From: Marispirochaeta sp.
Lineage (GTDB): Bacteria > Spirochaetota > Spirochaetia > JC444 > Marispirochaetaceae
Reading direction: 5' to 3'
NCBI RefSeq assembly: GCF_963668165.1
Contig: NZ_OY764211.1
Location: 744,001-808,000 of the forward strand
Length of the DNA stretch: 64,000 bases
Shown: positions 8,725-17,011 of the stretch, piece by piece
Layout: the number at the start of each line of letters is the position of its first letter
How positions within the stretch are numbered: the first letter of the stretch is position 1
Notes under the pieces: model-generated
What the model saw: only the letters and a program-made list of their open reading frames with translations
Told to the model about the DNA's origin: nothing
Databases searched by the model: none
Position numbers and translations under genes: made by a program

Positions 8725-9732
8725 TTGTCGGAATTGTTATTGATGTTGAATTTCGCCCTTTATAGCTGTATGATGTCCCGAGTGGATAAAATCGTCAATA
8801 CTATACCGGTCCGGTATACTGATTCCCGGATCAATGACATGATCCGTTCCGCATCTTCGCATACCAGCCTTTTGCCGCAGCATTTTAATCAGAATGAAGA
8901 GTTCTTCCTGAAACTGCCCCAGGAGATAGAGATTCCAAGCCTGCCGGTCCACCACGATATTCGTAAAGATACACCACAGGAGAGCTACCTGACGGCGCTT
9001 CGGCAGCTCATGGAAAATCTGATTGTCCATATTCCGGGGTTCTTCAGAGAGACGACATATTATTTTGATCCCGCCGAGGTCCTGCGTCCCTGTTTTTTTC
9101 AGGTTTTCCGTATAAACGACGTACCATTTTTGTACCTCGGAAGGCTTGATCTTAGTTTCCGGCCCCACGACGGCGAACTGCTTGACTCCGGGGGCAATGA
9201 TCTGACACCCCGCTACCGTACCAGCAGAATCTACCTGGACTGTGATCTGATACCATTAAAGGATATCCTGCTGGAAGAGCGGAGAGTCAGCGGGTTTGTG
9301 GTAAAGCAGGTTATATCTCAGACCTGGATAGGCGAAACCGGACGGGGATATTTTGTTCAGGGAATCTGGATTGACCACGAGCTGACCAAATTCTTTTCCC
9401 GGCTTTTTGTCCCCGGGGAGACAAGCCTCTACCCCTACTACCCTTTTACCTGTAAGTACCGTTCGATCTGTCATGCCCTCATTGACAGTGATCCCGACGA
9501 ACGGCGCCGCGGGGTGCCCCGTCTGCGTCGGGCCCTTGAGTTCCTGGAACCGGAGATAGATTCCATTCAAACCCAGCTGAAAAAGGAAGCCTTCAGTCCG
9601 GATTTACCGGTATTCTCCTCCCTTAAAAAGCAGGTACCCCCGCTCTGGAACGGCGTATGGCAGAATATCCGGGTTAAACGCTATCTGAATGAACACGACA
9701 TGAAGGAGTTTGTGCTTGAAACTGCGACTTGA
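8725..9732 (+). CDS. Conserved-looking protein of unknown function, upstream of murD
   Basis: A 335-residue soluble protein with no signal peptide, membrane helix or motif that I recognise. The start is taken as TTG 8725 because GAGG lies 6 bases before it; ATGs at 8770 and 8773 are alternatives but have no visible ribosome site. The central region is rich in aromatic residues (PGFFRETTYYFDP, PCFFQVFRINDVPFLYLGRLDLSF) and the last third has a short Cys-containing stretch (CKYRSICHA). Its end overlaps the start of murD, whose ribosome site (AAGGAG, 9703-9708) lies inside this gene, so the two are almost certainly translated from one message. That suggests, but does not show, a role tied to cell-wall synthesis or division. 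Confidence 0.7.
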   Translation: MSELLLMLNFALYSCMMSRVDKIVNTIPVRYTDSRINDMIRSASSHTSLLPQHFNQNEEFFLKLPQEIEIPSLPVHHDIRKDTPQESYLTALRQLMENLIVHIPGFFRETTYYFDPAEVLRPCFFQVFRINDVPFLYLGRLDLSFRPHDGELLDSGGNDLTPRYRTSRIYLDCDLIPLKDILLEERRVSGFVVKQVISQTWIGETGRGYFVQGIWIDHELTKFFSRLFVPGETSLYPYYPFTCKYRSICHALIDSDPDERRRGVPRLRRALEFLEPEIDSIQTQLKKEAFSPDLPVFSSLKKQVPPLWNGVWQNIRVKRYLNEHDMKEFVLETAT

Positions 9733-11143
9733 AGATATTCCCGGCATGCACATTACCATTATGGGCCTTGGACTGCATGGAGGCGGCGCTGCTGCGGCCC
9801 GGTTTTTCTCACGCCTTGGAGCACGGGTACTGGTTACCGATTTACGGACATCCGATGAACTTGCAAGTTCCCTGATCAGCCTTGAAGACCTGGATATAAG
9901 CTACCGTCTTGGAGAGCACCGGATGGATGATTTCTCCGGCGCAGACCTTGTTATTAAGAACCCCGCAGTTCCGCCGAACTCTCCTTATCTGCAGGCCGCG
10001 AAAGCCTTAAGCAGCGATATCGCGGTTTTCCTTGGACTCAGCCGCCGGGAGGTTTTTGCCATTACCGGCACAAAGGGAAAATCAACCACTGCCAGCGCCG
10101 TATATCATGTCCTTTCCAGGGACTTTCCGCAAACCGATCTTGGAGGAAACATCACCGTAAGCCCTTTAAGCTTTTTGCTTCGCGACATTAATAAGGGTGT
10201 TTTGCGGGAGAGCGATGCCCCGGTGGTGCTGGAGCTTTCCTCCTGGCAGCTGGCTGACTGTATTCCCCGGGAGGGCCTGAAACCCCGTTACAGCATGATC
10301 ACCAATATCATGCATGACCATCAGAACCGCTACGAAAAGTTTGCAGACTATGTGGCAGACAAAGCCCTGATTTTTACAAACCAGAATGCAGATGATTTCT
10401 CCGTCTTAAACTATGATGATCCCTACGGACGGGAGTATGCGGAAAAATCCGGAGCAAAGGTACTCTATTTTTCCAATACCACCCTTCCCGATTCCCTGGA
10501 AGGAGGTTTTCTGCGTAACAAGACCGGCTTCCTCCGCTATGGCGGAAAAGAACTGGAAATCCTGCCGGAGAACCTTGGCATACCCGGGACCCATAACCGC
10601 CTGAACCTGCTGGCTGCGGCTGTTATGCTGCAGGCAGCACAGGTTCCAGCCGAAACGGTGCGGGAGGGTCTTGGTGAGTTCCGCGGGATTCCCCACAGAC
10701 TGGAAAAAGTAGCCTGTATCGGCGGGGTCAGCTATGTTAACGACAGTGCCGCCACAATTCCCCAGGCAGCGGCAGCGGCTATCTCGAGTTTCGAGGCCCC
10801 GGTACGGCTGATTGCCGGGGGCACGGATAAGGACCTGGACTTTAGCGGCTTTTCCGATGCCCTGCGCCGGGTATCCGGGCTCTACCTGCTGGAAGGGAAT
10901 GCCACGCTCCGGTTTGAAGCTGCCGCCTCCAAGGCGAATCTCCCTTACAAGGGTCCGTTTGATTCACTGAAATCTGCCCTTACGGCGGTACAGAGCGATG
11001 TCTGTCCTGGAGACGTGGTGCTGCTTTCACCGGGATGCGCCTCATTCGGCATGTTCCAAAATGAGTTCCACCGGGGAGACCTTTTTCGTGACCTTGTCCG
11101 TAAAATGTCCGCGGAATCGCCGAAACCGGCAAAAAACAGTTAG
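9716..11143 (+). CDS. murD: UDP-N-acetylmuramoyl-L-alanine--D-glutamate ligase
   Basis: Adds D-glutamate to UDP-MurNAc-L-Ala in the cytoplasm, using ATP, in peptidoglycan precursor synthesis. The protein is about 475 residues. The N-terminal Rossmann-like domain opens with ITIMGLGLHGGGAAAARF, the ATP loop is ITGTKGKSTTA (near residue 116), and the Mur-ligase middle domain has ELSSWQL and NIMHDHQNRY, matching the metal and substrate residues of MurD. The C-terminal domain shows VNDSAATIPQAA and GGTDKDLDF. The start is set at TTG 9716, 7 bases after AAGGAG; it overlaps the end of the preceding gene by 17 bp. Its stop overlaps by 4 bp the end of the convergent femX-type gene. Confidence 0.93.
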   Translation: MKLRLEDIPGMHITIMGLGLHGGGAAAARFFSRLGARVLVTDLRTSDELASSLISLEDLDISYRLGEHRMDDFSGADLVIKNPAVPPNSPYLQAAKALSSDIAVFLGLSRREVFAITGTKGKSTTASAVYHVLSRDFPQTDLGGNITVSPLSFLLRDINKGVLRESDAPVVLELSSWQLADCIPREGLKPRYSMITNIMHDHQNRYEKFADYVADKALIFTNQNADDFSVLNYDDPYGREYAEKSGAKVLYFSNTTLPDSLEGGFLRNKTGFLRYGGKELEILPENLGIPGTHNRLNLLAAAVMLQAAQVPAETVREGLGEFRGIPHRLEKVACIGGVSYVNDSAATIPQAAAAAISSFEAPVRLIAGGTDKDLDFSGFSDALRRVSGLYLLEGNATLRFEAAASKANLPYKGPFDSLKSALTAVQSDVCPGDVVLLSPGCASFGMFQNEFHRGDLFRDLVRKMSAESPKPAKNS

Positions 11144-12140
11144 CGGCGAAGGCGTTTGTAGTAGATGTTCCGTGTGCCCTCTGCCAGCCGATACAGGGCA
11201 TAGGCCCCGGTTCGGACAGGAAAATCCCAGCAGCCGGCACGGTTGACGATTTCTCCTCCAAACCCCGTTTTAAAGCGGTACAGACCACTCATGGGATGGT
11301 CCTTATCGTCAGAGGGGGAATCCCGTACAGATCGTAACTTTCACAGCCGTGCTGTTTTGCAATACGAATGGCCTCCCACTGCAGGAGATAGGTGGGCATT
11401 AGGTTTCTGTGCACAGAACGGGAGGCCCCATACAGATAGGTGGCGGAGGTGCCATGGAGGGCAATGATGTTCCCGGCTACCACATCTCCCTCTACTTCCG
11501 CGAGGAGCAGCCTGACCGAAGGGTTTTTCCGCTTGAGTCCCTCCTGAAAAACCTTGCGGTAATAATCATAGGAGTGAATACTGATGCCATCCCGCTCGGC
11601 GGTCTCCTGGTAAATTTCATACCAGGTTTCCAGGTCCCTGAGGCTGCCGCTGCGAACGATAACTCCCTTCTTCCGGGCCAGCCGTATATTGTAGCGGGTC
11701 TTTTTTTTCATATCCGCCAGGATCTCGTCTTCACTCTTTGTCAGAGATACAATGACTGTATCGGGGGGCTGAATATCTACCAGGGCCCGTCGGAAGGGAG
11801 ATTCCAGATAACCTTTTCTGTCCTCTGCAGCCGACACCCGCCATGGAAGATCGAAACGGATGAAAGTTACATAAGAAGGCAGAGAAAGGGCCATGTTACG
11901 AGCAAAGAGGGCAAAAAAATGGGGTTCCACCTCGTTCATCGGACCGTGAGGTACATAGGCTATACCCTGCCTCAGAGGAAGTCGGCGCACCAGCACCAAC
12001 AGGGGATGTTCGTTAAAGCTGAAGGCAAAAGGGGTCCAGCCGAAGTTCTCCTTTACTCTGCCCCAGTAGCCGGTCTGCAGCAGATTATCGTGAGCATCGA
12101 GTTCATCCAGAGAAACCGGTTCCATCATCGCGCCGGGCAT
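11140..12140 (-). pseudogene. FemX/FemAB-type peptidyltransferase, frameshifted near its end
   Basis: FemX-type enzymes use aminoacyl-tRNA to add residues to the peptidoglycan peptide. The first frame (12140 to 11289, 283 codons) shows the two GNAT-like halves of the family, including LTKSEDEILADMKKKTRYNIRLARKKG, a conserved FemAB stretch. It then runs into TGA shortly after YDLYGIPP. The same strand continues in the next frame with SDDKDHPMSGLYRFKTGFGG and about 40 more residues to TAA 11140-11142, exactly the expected FemX ending. The shift lies in a run of five G on the plus strand (11314-11318); six would restore one frame of about 333 codons. It may be a real inactivation, a phase-variable tract or a sequencing error. 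It begins 2 bp behind metG, so the two form one unit. Confidence 0.85.
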
Positions 12141-12142
12141 AA

Positions 12143-14314
12143 TCAGCCTACACTCCCCCTTGCCAGGCTCCGCGTCCGCACGGCTTTACCTGCGGCGGCG
12201 ATTGCGGTAGAACCGATCATGACAGTGTTCTCCTCTACCCGCATGGGGGTGGAGAAGAAATCATCAATACTGATCCGTTTTGCCCCTTCGGAGGCAGGTT
12301 CCTCACCCTTCAGAGAAAGCCGGGTCCCGGACTCCACCCCGGGTAAAAAGAGCACTTCCAGCTCCTTTTCGCCCTCCGTGGAAGCTGCCAGAAGCATTCC
12401 CTCGCTCTTTATTCCCCTGAGTTTGGCTGGTTTCAGGTTGTAGACCAGCACGATGTGCTGCCCCTTAAGGTTATCGATACTATAGTGATCCACCAGGCCG
12501 GAGACTATCTGTCGATATTCTTCTCCCAGCTTAAGCTGAAGCACGTAGAGTTTATCAGCATTAGGGTGCTGTTCCACAGATTCTATCCGGGCTACCCGCA
12601 AATCCAGCCGCTTACGGAAAAAACCCTCAGGAGAAACTTCGGCCTTTTCTTTTTTTGCAGCCTCCCTCTCGGCCTGGCTGCCTGCAAAACGTTCCTTTAA
12701 GCCCTCGATAAAATCATCCTCGAGACGCTGAAAAAGGATCTCCGGTTTGGCGATTCTCTGGATACCTCCTGGAGTCCCCAGGGAATCCCAGGTAATCTGG
12801 TCAATTCCAAGCCATGCGGCGATCCGTTCCGATGTTTCCGGGATATACGGCGCAACCAGTACGGCGAGGTCCCGGATAAGATAGGTAAGGTCCTTCAGGA
12901 GCCGGGCAGCCTCGTAGGGGGCTTCAGTGCGGGTGCGCCAGGGTTCCCCGTCCTGAAAGGCCTTGTTACCCATGGAAGAGAGGGTAAAAATCTCCCGGAA
13001 GGCATCCCGAAGTTCCGCCCGCTCCAGATGGGCGGTAATTTCATCTTCATGCCCGGCAACTTTTTTCCAGAAAGCGGAATCGGATTCGGCCTCGGGAAGT
13101 TTTCCGTCGTAGAAGCGGTTAACAAAGGTAAGCGTACGGTTTACCAGGTTTCCCAGGTTTCCAATCAGCTCGCCGTTGACCTTCTCCTGGAAATCCTTCC
13201 AGGTAAAGAGGGCATCCGCCTTTTCAGGGCGGTTATAGTAGATATAGAAGCGCCAGACATCCGCCGGGATTCCCGTCTCCTTGGCGTCGGTGCCGAATAC
13301 ACCGATTCCCTTGCTCTTGGAGAACTTGCCGCTTTCGTAGTTCAGGTACTCCGTGGAGGACATATGGTGCAGCAGGGTCCAGTCTTCTCCGCTTCCCAGC
13401 AGGGAGGAAGGAAAGATTACCGTATGGAAAGGAATGTTATCCTTGCCGATAAACTGGAAAAGCTCTACGTTTCCCGGGTCCTTCCACCACTTTTCCCACT
13501 CATCCGTAAGAGTTGCAGTTATGGAGATATAGCCGATGGGGGCATCAAACCAAACGTAAAAGACCTTGTCTTCGTAGCCCTTCTTGGGGACCGGAATGCC
13601 CCACTTCAGGTCCCGCGTTATGGCCCGTTCCTTGAGGCCGTCCCGGATCCAGGAGTTGGTCATCTGTATTGCGTTGCGGGCCCAGAAACCTTTTACCGAA
13701 GCGTCGTTCATCCAGGTCTGAAGCCTGGGCAGAATCGCCGGCAGATCCAGGTACAGGTGATGGGTCTCCCGCACTTCGGGTTCGGCACTGCAGCTGCCGC
13801 AGCGGGGTTTAATCAGGTCAGTAGGGTCCAGCAGCTTGCCGCAGTTCTCGCACTGGTCTCCCCGGGCATCCTCGTATCCGCAGTGAGGACAGGTTCCCCG
13901 CACAAAACGGTCCGCCAGAAAACGCTGACAGCTGCTGCAGTAGAGCTGTTCTATACTGCCTTCTTTAATATAACCCTGGCGGTCGCAACCTTTAAAGACA
14001 GACTGAACAATCTCTGTCTGTTCCGGGGTAGATGTACGGCCGAACTTGTCAAAAGCGATATTGAACCATTTATAGATATCGTCGTGAATAACAAAATAAC
14101 GGTCGCACAATTCCTTGGGAGAGACTCCTTCCTCCTGTGCCCTGGTCTCGGTGGCAGTACCGTATTCATCGGTTCCGCAGACATAGAGGGTTTCATAGCC
14201 TTTGAGACGACAGAAGCGGGCAAAAACGTCCGCTGAGAGTACCTGAATCAGGTTGCCCAGATGAGGGATATTATTTACGTACGGTAAGGCCGAGGTGATC
14301 AGTCTCTTCTTCAT
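12143..14314 (-). CDS. metG: Methionyl-tRNA synthetase with C-terminal tRNA-binding domain
   Basis: Charges tRNA-Met and initiator tRNA with methionine. The 723-residue protein has the class I HIGH-type motif as PHLGN near residue 17, a zinc-binding insert with four CxxC pairs (CSSC, CPHC, CENC, CGSC at about residues 127-175), the KMSKS-type loop KFSKSKG near 332, and an anticodon-binding helical domain. From about residue 575 it carries a Trbp111/EMAP-type tRNA-binding domain (RLDLRVARIESVEQHPNADKL). The final 55 or so residues after that domain are an extra tail. Two pairs of zinc knuckles place it with the E. coli-type enzymes. The start ATG at 14314 gives MKKRLITSALPYVNN. The frameshifted femX gene follows after 2 bp. 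Confidence 0.96.
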   Translation of the reverse strand: MKKRLITSALPYVNNIPHLGNLIQVLSADVFARFCRLKGYETLYVCGTDEYGTATETRAQEEGVSPKELCDRYFVIHDDIYKWFNIAFDKFGRTSTPEQTEIVQSVFKGCDRQGYIKEGSIEQLYCSSCQRFLADRFVRGTCPHCGYEDARGDQCENCGKLLDPTDLIKPRCGSCSAEPEVRETHHLYLDLPAILPRLQTWMNDASVKGFWARNAIQMTNSWIRDGLKERAITRDLKWGIPVPKKGYEDKVFYVWFDAPIGYISITATLTDEWEKWWKDPGNVELFQFIGKDNIPFHTVIFPSSLLGSGEDWTLLHHMSSTEYLNYESGKFSKSKGIGVFGTDAKETGIPADVWRFYIYYNRPEKADALFTWKDFQEKVNGELIGNLGNLVNRTLTFVNRFYDGKLPEAESDSAFWKKVAGHEDEITAHLERAELRDAFREIFTLSSMGNKAFQDGEPWRTRTEAPYEAARLLKDLTYLIRDLAVLVAPYIPETSERIAAWLGIDQITWDSLGTPGGIQRIAKPEILFQRLEDDFIEGLKERFAGSQAEREAAKKEKAEVSPEGFFRKRLDLRVARIESVEQHPNADKLYVLQLKLGEEYRQIVSGLVDHYSIDNLKGQHIVLVYNLKPAKLRGIKSEGMLLAASTEGEKELEVLFLPGVESGTRLSLKGEEPASEGAKRISIDDFFSTPMRVEENTVMIGSTAIAAAGKAVRTRSLARGSVG

Positions 14315-14402
14315 AGCTCACCACTATATGGAATTATAGCCGCCGTTGCAAGAGAAAGGGAAAAGTGCAAAACGGGCTTTAGTCAATCCCTTTTAAACTC
14401 CC

Positions 14403-14431
14403 TTGACGCTCGCAGCCCTGGGAAGTACCCT
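14403..14431 (+). promoter_or_regulatory. Possible promoter for hflKC
   Basis: TTGACG (14403-14408) and TACCCT (14426-14431) are 17 bp apart, 95 bp before the hflK start, in the divergent gap to metG. The -10 match is poor. Confidence 0.3.
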
Positions 14432-14526
14432 TTACCCTATGTGGTGTGTCTCAAAGCTGCGGAGAACCGGATACCGGTTTTGAGCTGCAGCGGGAAGACA
14501 CGCACCAAGAAAACACAGGAGGTGTT

Positions 14527-15504
14527 ATGTCGGACCGTAACCAGACACCGAAGGGCTTTCCCTTTCCGGTGCGGCCGAAAATGATAATGCTGGCGATTGT
14601 CGTACTGTTAATCGCCGGTACCGTCATGTCGAGCTTCTATGTAGTCGACCAGACAGAGCAGGCGGTGATTCTCTTTCTGGGCAATTTTAAAGCAATCACC
14701 GGGCCGGGGCTGCAGTTCAAGCTGCCTTTCGGTATCGAACGGAACTACAATGTTCCTACCCAGGTAATCCAGACCGAGCAGTTCGGTTTCCGCACCGAAC
14801 GGGCCGGAGTGAGCTCGGTTTACTCCAAGGCGGATTTTCCCGAAGAATCCATCATGCTGACTGGAGATCTGAACATCGTTGACGTGGAATGGACCATCCA
14901 GTACCGCATCGTCGATCCCCAGGCGTGGCTTTTCAATGTCGAAAATAAGGAACGGACCATCCGGGACATTTCCCAGTCGGTGGTAAGCCGCCTTGTCGGC
15001 GACCGGACAATCTTTGACGTTATCGGATCGGAGCGTACCAACATCGAAATCCATGCCCAGGATACCATGAACGAGATCCTTAAAAGTTACGGGCTTGGAA
15101 TCAACGTTACCACCGTCAAGCTGCGTAACATCGTTCCTCCCGCCGGTTCGGTACAGGACGCCTTCGAGGACGTCAACAAGGCCATCCAGGATATGGAGCG
15201 GCTGATCAACGAAGGTCAGGAAGCGTACAACAAGGAGATCCCCAAGGCCAAAGGACAGGCCCAGCAGCTCGTGCAGGAAGCCCAGGGCTACGCCGCGGAA
15301 AAGGTCAACCGGGCCCAGGGAGACGTCGCCCGCTTTACCTCGGTATTGCAGGAATACCGCAGAAACCCGGACGTAACCAGGTCCAGGCTCTACATCGAGA
15401 TGATAGAGGATGTCTTCGGCAACGACCCGGGATCCGATCTTATCGACCGCAATCTGGAGAACTTTTTACCCCTGAAGAACCTCCAGGGACAGGGAGGACT
15501 ATAA
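14527..15504 (+). CDS. hflK: HflK, membrane protease regulator (SPFH family)
   Basis: HflK and HflC form a large membrane-anchored cage around the AAA protease FtsH and modulate its activity. The 325-residue protein starts at ATG 14527, chosen for the strong GGAGGT at 14518-14523; an upstream in-frame extension to 14446 lacks support. A single membrane helix lies at about residues 20-40 (IIMLAIVVLLIAGTVMSSFYVV reading near there), followed by the SPFH/band 7 domain with VDQTEQAVILFLGNF and GPGLQFKLPFGIE. A long helical, coiled-coil-like segment rich in Gln, Ala and Glu follows (about 230-290). hflC begins one base after its stop, so the pair is one operon. FtsH itself is not in the window. 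Confidence 0.92.
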   Translation: MSDRNQTPKGFPFPVRPKMIMLAIVVLLIAGTVMSSFYVVDQTEQAVILFLGNFKAITGPGLQFKLPFGIERNYNVPTQVIQTEQFGFRTERAGVSSVYSKADFPEESIMLTGDLNIVDVEWTIQYRIVDPQAWLFNVENKERTIRDISQSVVSRLVGDRTIFDVIGSERTNIEIHAQDTMNEILKSYGLGINVTTVKLRNIVPPAGSVQDAFEDVNKAIQDMERLINEGQEAYNKEIPKAKGQAQQLVQEAQGYAAEKVNRAQGDVARFTSVLQEYRRNPDVTRSRLYIEMIEDVFGNDPGSDLIDRNLENFLPLKNLQGQGGL

Positions 15505-15505
15505 T

Positions 15506-16507
15506 ATGAAACGACTCGCAACAGTACTGATAGTAGTCGCTGTACTTCTGGTAGTCTTCGTGGCATTGGGACCTTTCTATATTCTATTTGAGGGGGAACA
15601 GGCAGTGGTTACCCGTTTCGGTGCCATTGTTTCCACATCCCGGGACGCGGGCTTAAAATTCAAGATGCCCGTAATCGACACGGTGACAAAATATCCCAAG
15701 AAAATCCTCTCCTGGGACGGAGACGCCCAGAGACTGCCGACGGCGGAGAACCAGTTTATCTGGGTCGATGCCACCGCCAGGTGGAAGATCATCGATCCCA
15801 CCCTTTTCTACGAATCGGTAACCTCGGTTAATCAGGCCTTCGCCCGTCTGGATGAGGTTATCGATTCCTCCATCCGTACGGTAATCGCCGATAACCCGCT
15901 TTTTGAGGCGGTACGGAACAGCAACGTAATAAACGAGATCGAGCGCAGCGATGTTGTGCGAATTGCCGCTGATACTGATGAAGTACAAGCAGAAGATATC
16001 GCTGCAGAAGAAACCCCGGCCATCATTGACACCAGCAAGACCTACCCGGAGGTTGCGAAAGGGCGGAACAAGCTCTCCGAAGAGATGTTCGAAGCGGCCA
16101 GGAAGGTTACTCCCCAATACGGCATTGAGCTGATCGATATCATAATCCGACAGATCCGCTACTCCGACGACCTTACCGAGAGCGTCTACAACCGGATGAT
16201 CGCCGAACGGAATCAGAAGGCCCAGGAGTTCCGCTCCCGGGGTGAAGGCCAGAAGGCCTTCTGGCTCGGTAAGCTTGACAACGAGAAGCGTACGATCCTT
16301 TCCAGGGCCTATACCGAGGCAGAAACCCTTAAAGGTAATGCCGACCGGGAGGCCGCCGGGATTTATGCCGATGCCTACAGCGCCGATGAGGAGTTCGCCA
16401 TATTCTGGCGCTCCCTGGAGAGCTACCGGAATACCATGAGCAAGTTCAACAAGACCCTGACCACCGACATGGAGTATTTCCGCTACCTCTACGATCAGGA
16501 CGGTTAA
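15506..16507 (+). CDS. hflC: HflC, membrane protease regulator (SPFH family)
   Basis: Partner of HflK in the FtsH-associated complex, facing the periplasm. The 333-residue protein has an N-terminal membrane helix (residues 5-27) and the band 7 domain opening LFEGEQAVVTRFGAI with GLKFKMPVIDTVTKYPKKIL. A charged insertion at about residues 150-185 (acidic, with AEDIAAEETP) is larger than in E. coli HflC. The later SEEMFEAARK, YGIELIDIIIRQIRY and YNRMIAERNQKAQEFRS stretches are the family's hallmark. ATG 15506 follows GGGAGGA and lies one base beyond the hflK stop. A good terminator follows. Confidence 0.93.
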   Translation: MKRLATVLIVVAVLLVVFVALGPFYILFEGEQAVVTRFGAIVSTSRDAGLKFKMPVIDTVTKYPKKILSWDGDAQRLPTAENQFIWVDATARWKIIDPTLFYESVTSVNQAFARLDEVIDSSIRTVIADNPLFEAVRNSNVINEIERSDVVRIAADTDEVQAEDIAAEETPAIIDTSKTYPEVAKGRNKLSEEMFEAARKVTPQYGIELIDIIIRQIRYSDDLTESVYNRMIAERNQKAQEFRSRGEGQKAFWLGKLDNEKRTILSRAYTEAETLKGNADREAAGIYADAYSADEEFAIFWRSLESYRNTMSKFNKTLTTDMEYFRYLYDQDG

Positions 16508-16530
16508 TAAACCGGCTGAAAACAACAGCG

Positions 16531-16567
16531 ATACCCGGTACGCCTGCAGGCTGCCGGGTATTTTTTT
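16531..16567 (+). terminator. Rho-independent terminator after hflC
   Basis: ATACCCGG (16531-16538) pairs with CCGGGTAT (16554-16561), with a GC-rich inner part, followed by seven T (16561-16567). Confidence 0.85.
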
Positions 16568-16603
16568 CTGCACATACATTAGTATTTTTATTATATTAAA
16601 AGC

Positions 16604-17011
16604 ATGGAATATAAACTGCAAAAAAACGGAATACTTTTTGCTATCGCGCTTGTTGGACTCGTCTCCTTTGCCCTGCTTTCTCTCTACCCCCGGGAAACCG
16701 GCGATTCTTCCGGTTTCAGAGATCCGGAAAAGCTGCAGCTGCTTATCGAAGAAGAGAGTACCCCCTACCTGCTGCTTGATGTCCGTACCCCGGTAGAATA
16801 CAAATCCGGCTACATTCCCACAGCAGAAAACCTTCCGCTCCAGGTTATCGGAAACAACCCGCCGGCGGTGGAAAAGGATTCGTTGCTGATTGTCTATTGT
16901 CGTTCCGGCAACCGTTCGGCCCAGGCAAAGAGATTTCTAGAAAAAGAGGGGTTTACGAATGTCGTCGATTTCGGCGGAATAAACCGCTGGCCCTTTGAGC
17001 TTAACCGCTAA
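16604..17011 (+). CDS. Membrane-anchored rhodanese-domain protein
   Basis: A 135-residue protein. Residues about 9-29 form one hydrophobic helix that is a signal anchor or uncleaved signal. A single rhodanese domain follows (about 40-133) with LLLDVRTPVEYKSGYIPTAENLP, the usual DVR and GHIPGA-like segments, and the active-site loop CRSGNRS, whose Cys would carry a persulfide. Such proteins move sulfane sulfur or act as thiol sensors; the partner is unknown. The start ATG at 16604 has no strong ribosome site. It is preceded by the hflC terminator and its last 11 bp overlap the end of the convergent DNA methyltransferase gene. Confidence 0.85.
   Translation: MEYKLQKNGILFAIALVGLVSFALLSLYPRETGDSSGFRDPEKLQLLIEEESTPYLLLDVRTPVEYKSGYIPTAENLPLQVIGNNPPAVEKDSLLIVYCRSGNRSAQAKRFLEKEGFTNVVDFGGINRWPFELNR

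Noticed and set aside
11409..12443. A 344-codon plus-strand frame across the femX and metG genes
   Set aside because: It runs antisense to both; no domain, ribosome site or sensible composition.
13028..14236. A 402-codon open frame on the plus strand
   Set aside because: It is the antisense of metG, whose motifs are complete; long antisense frames are common in GC-rich genes with this codon use.
15653..16621. A 322-codon minus-strand frame under hflC
   Set aside because: Antisense to hflC, which has a ribosome site, domain matches and a terminator.
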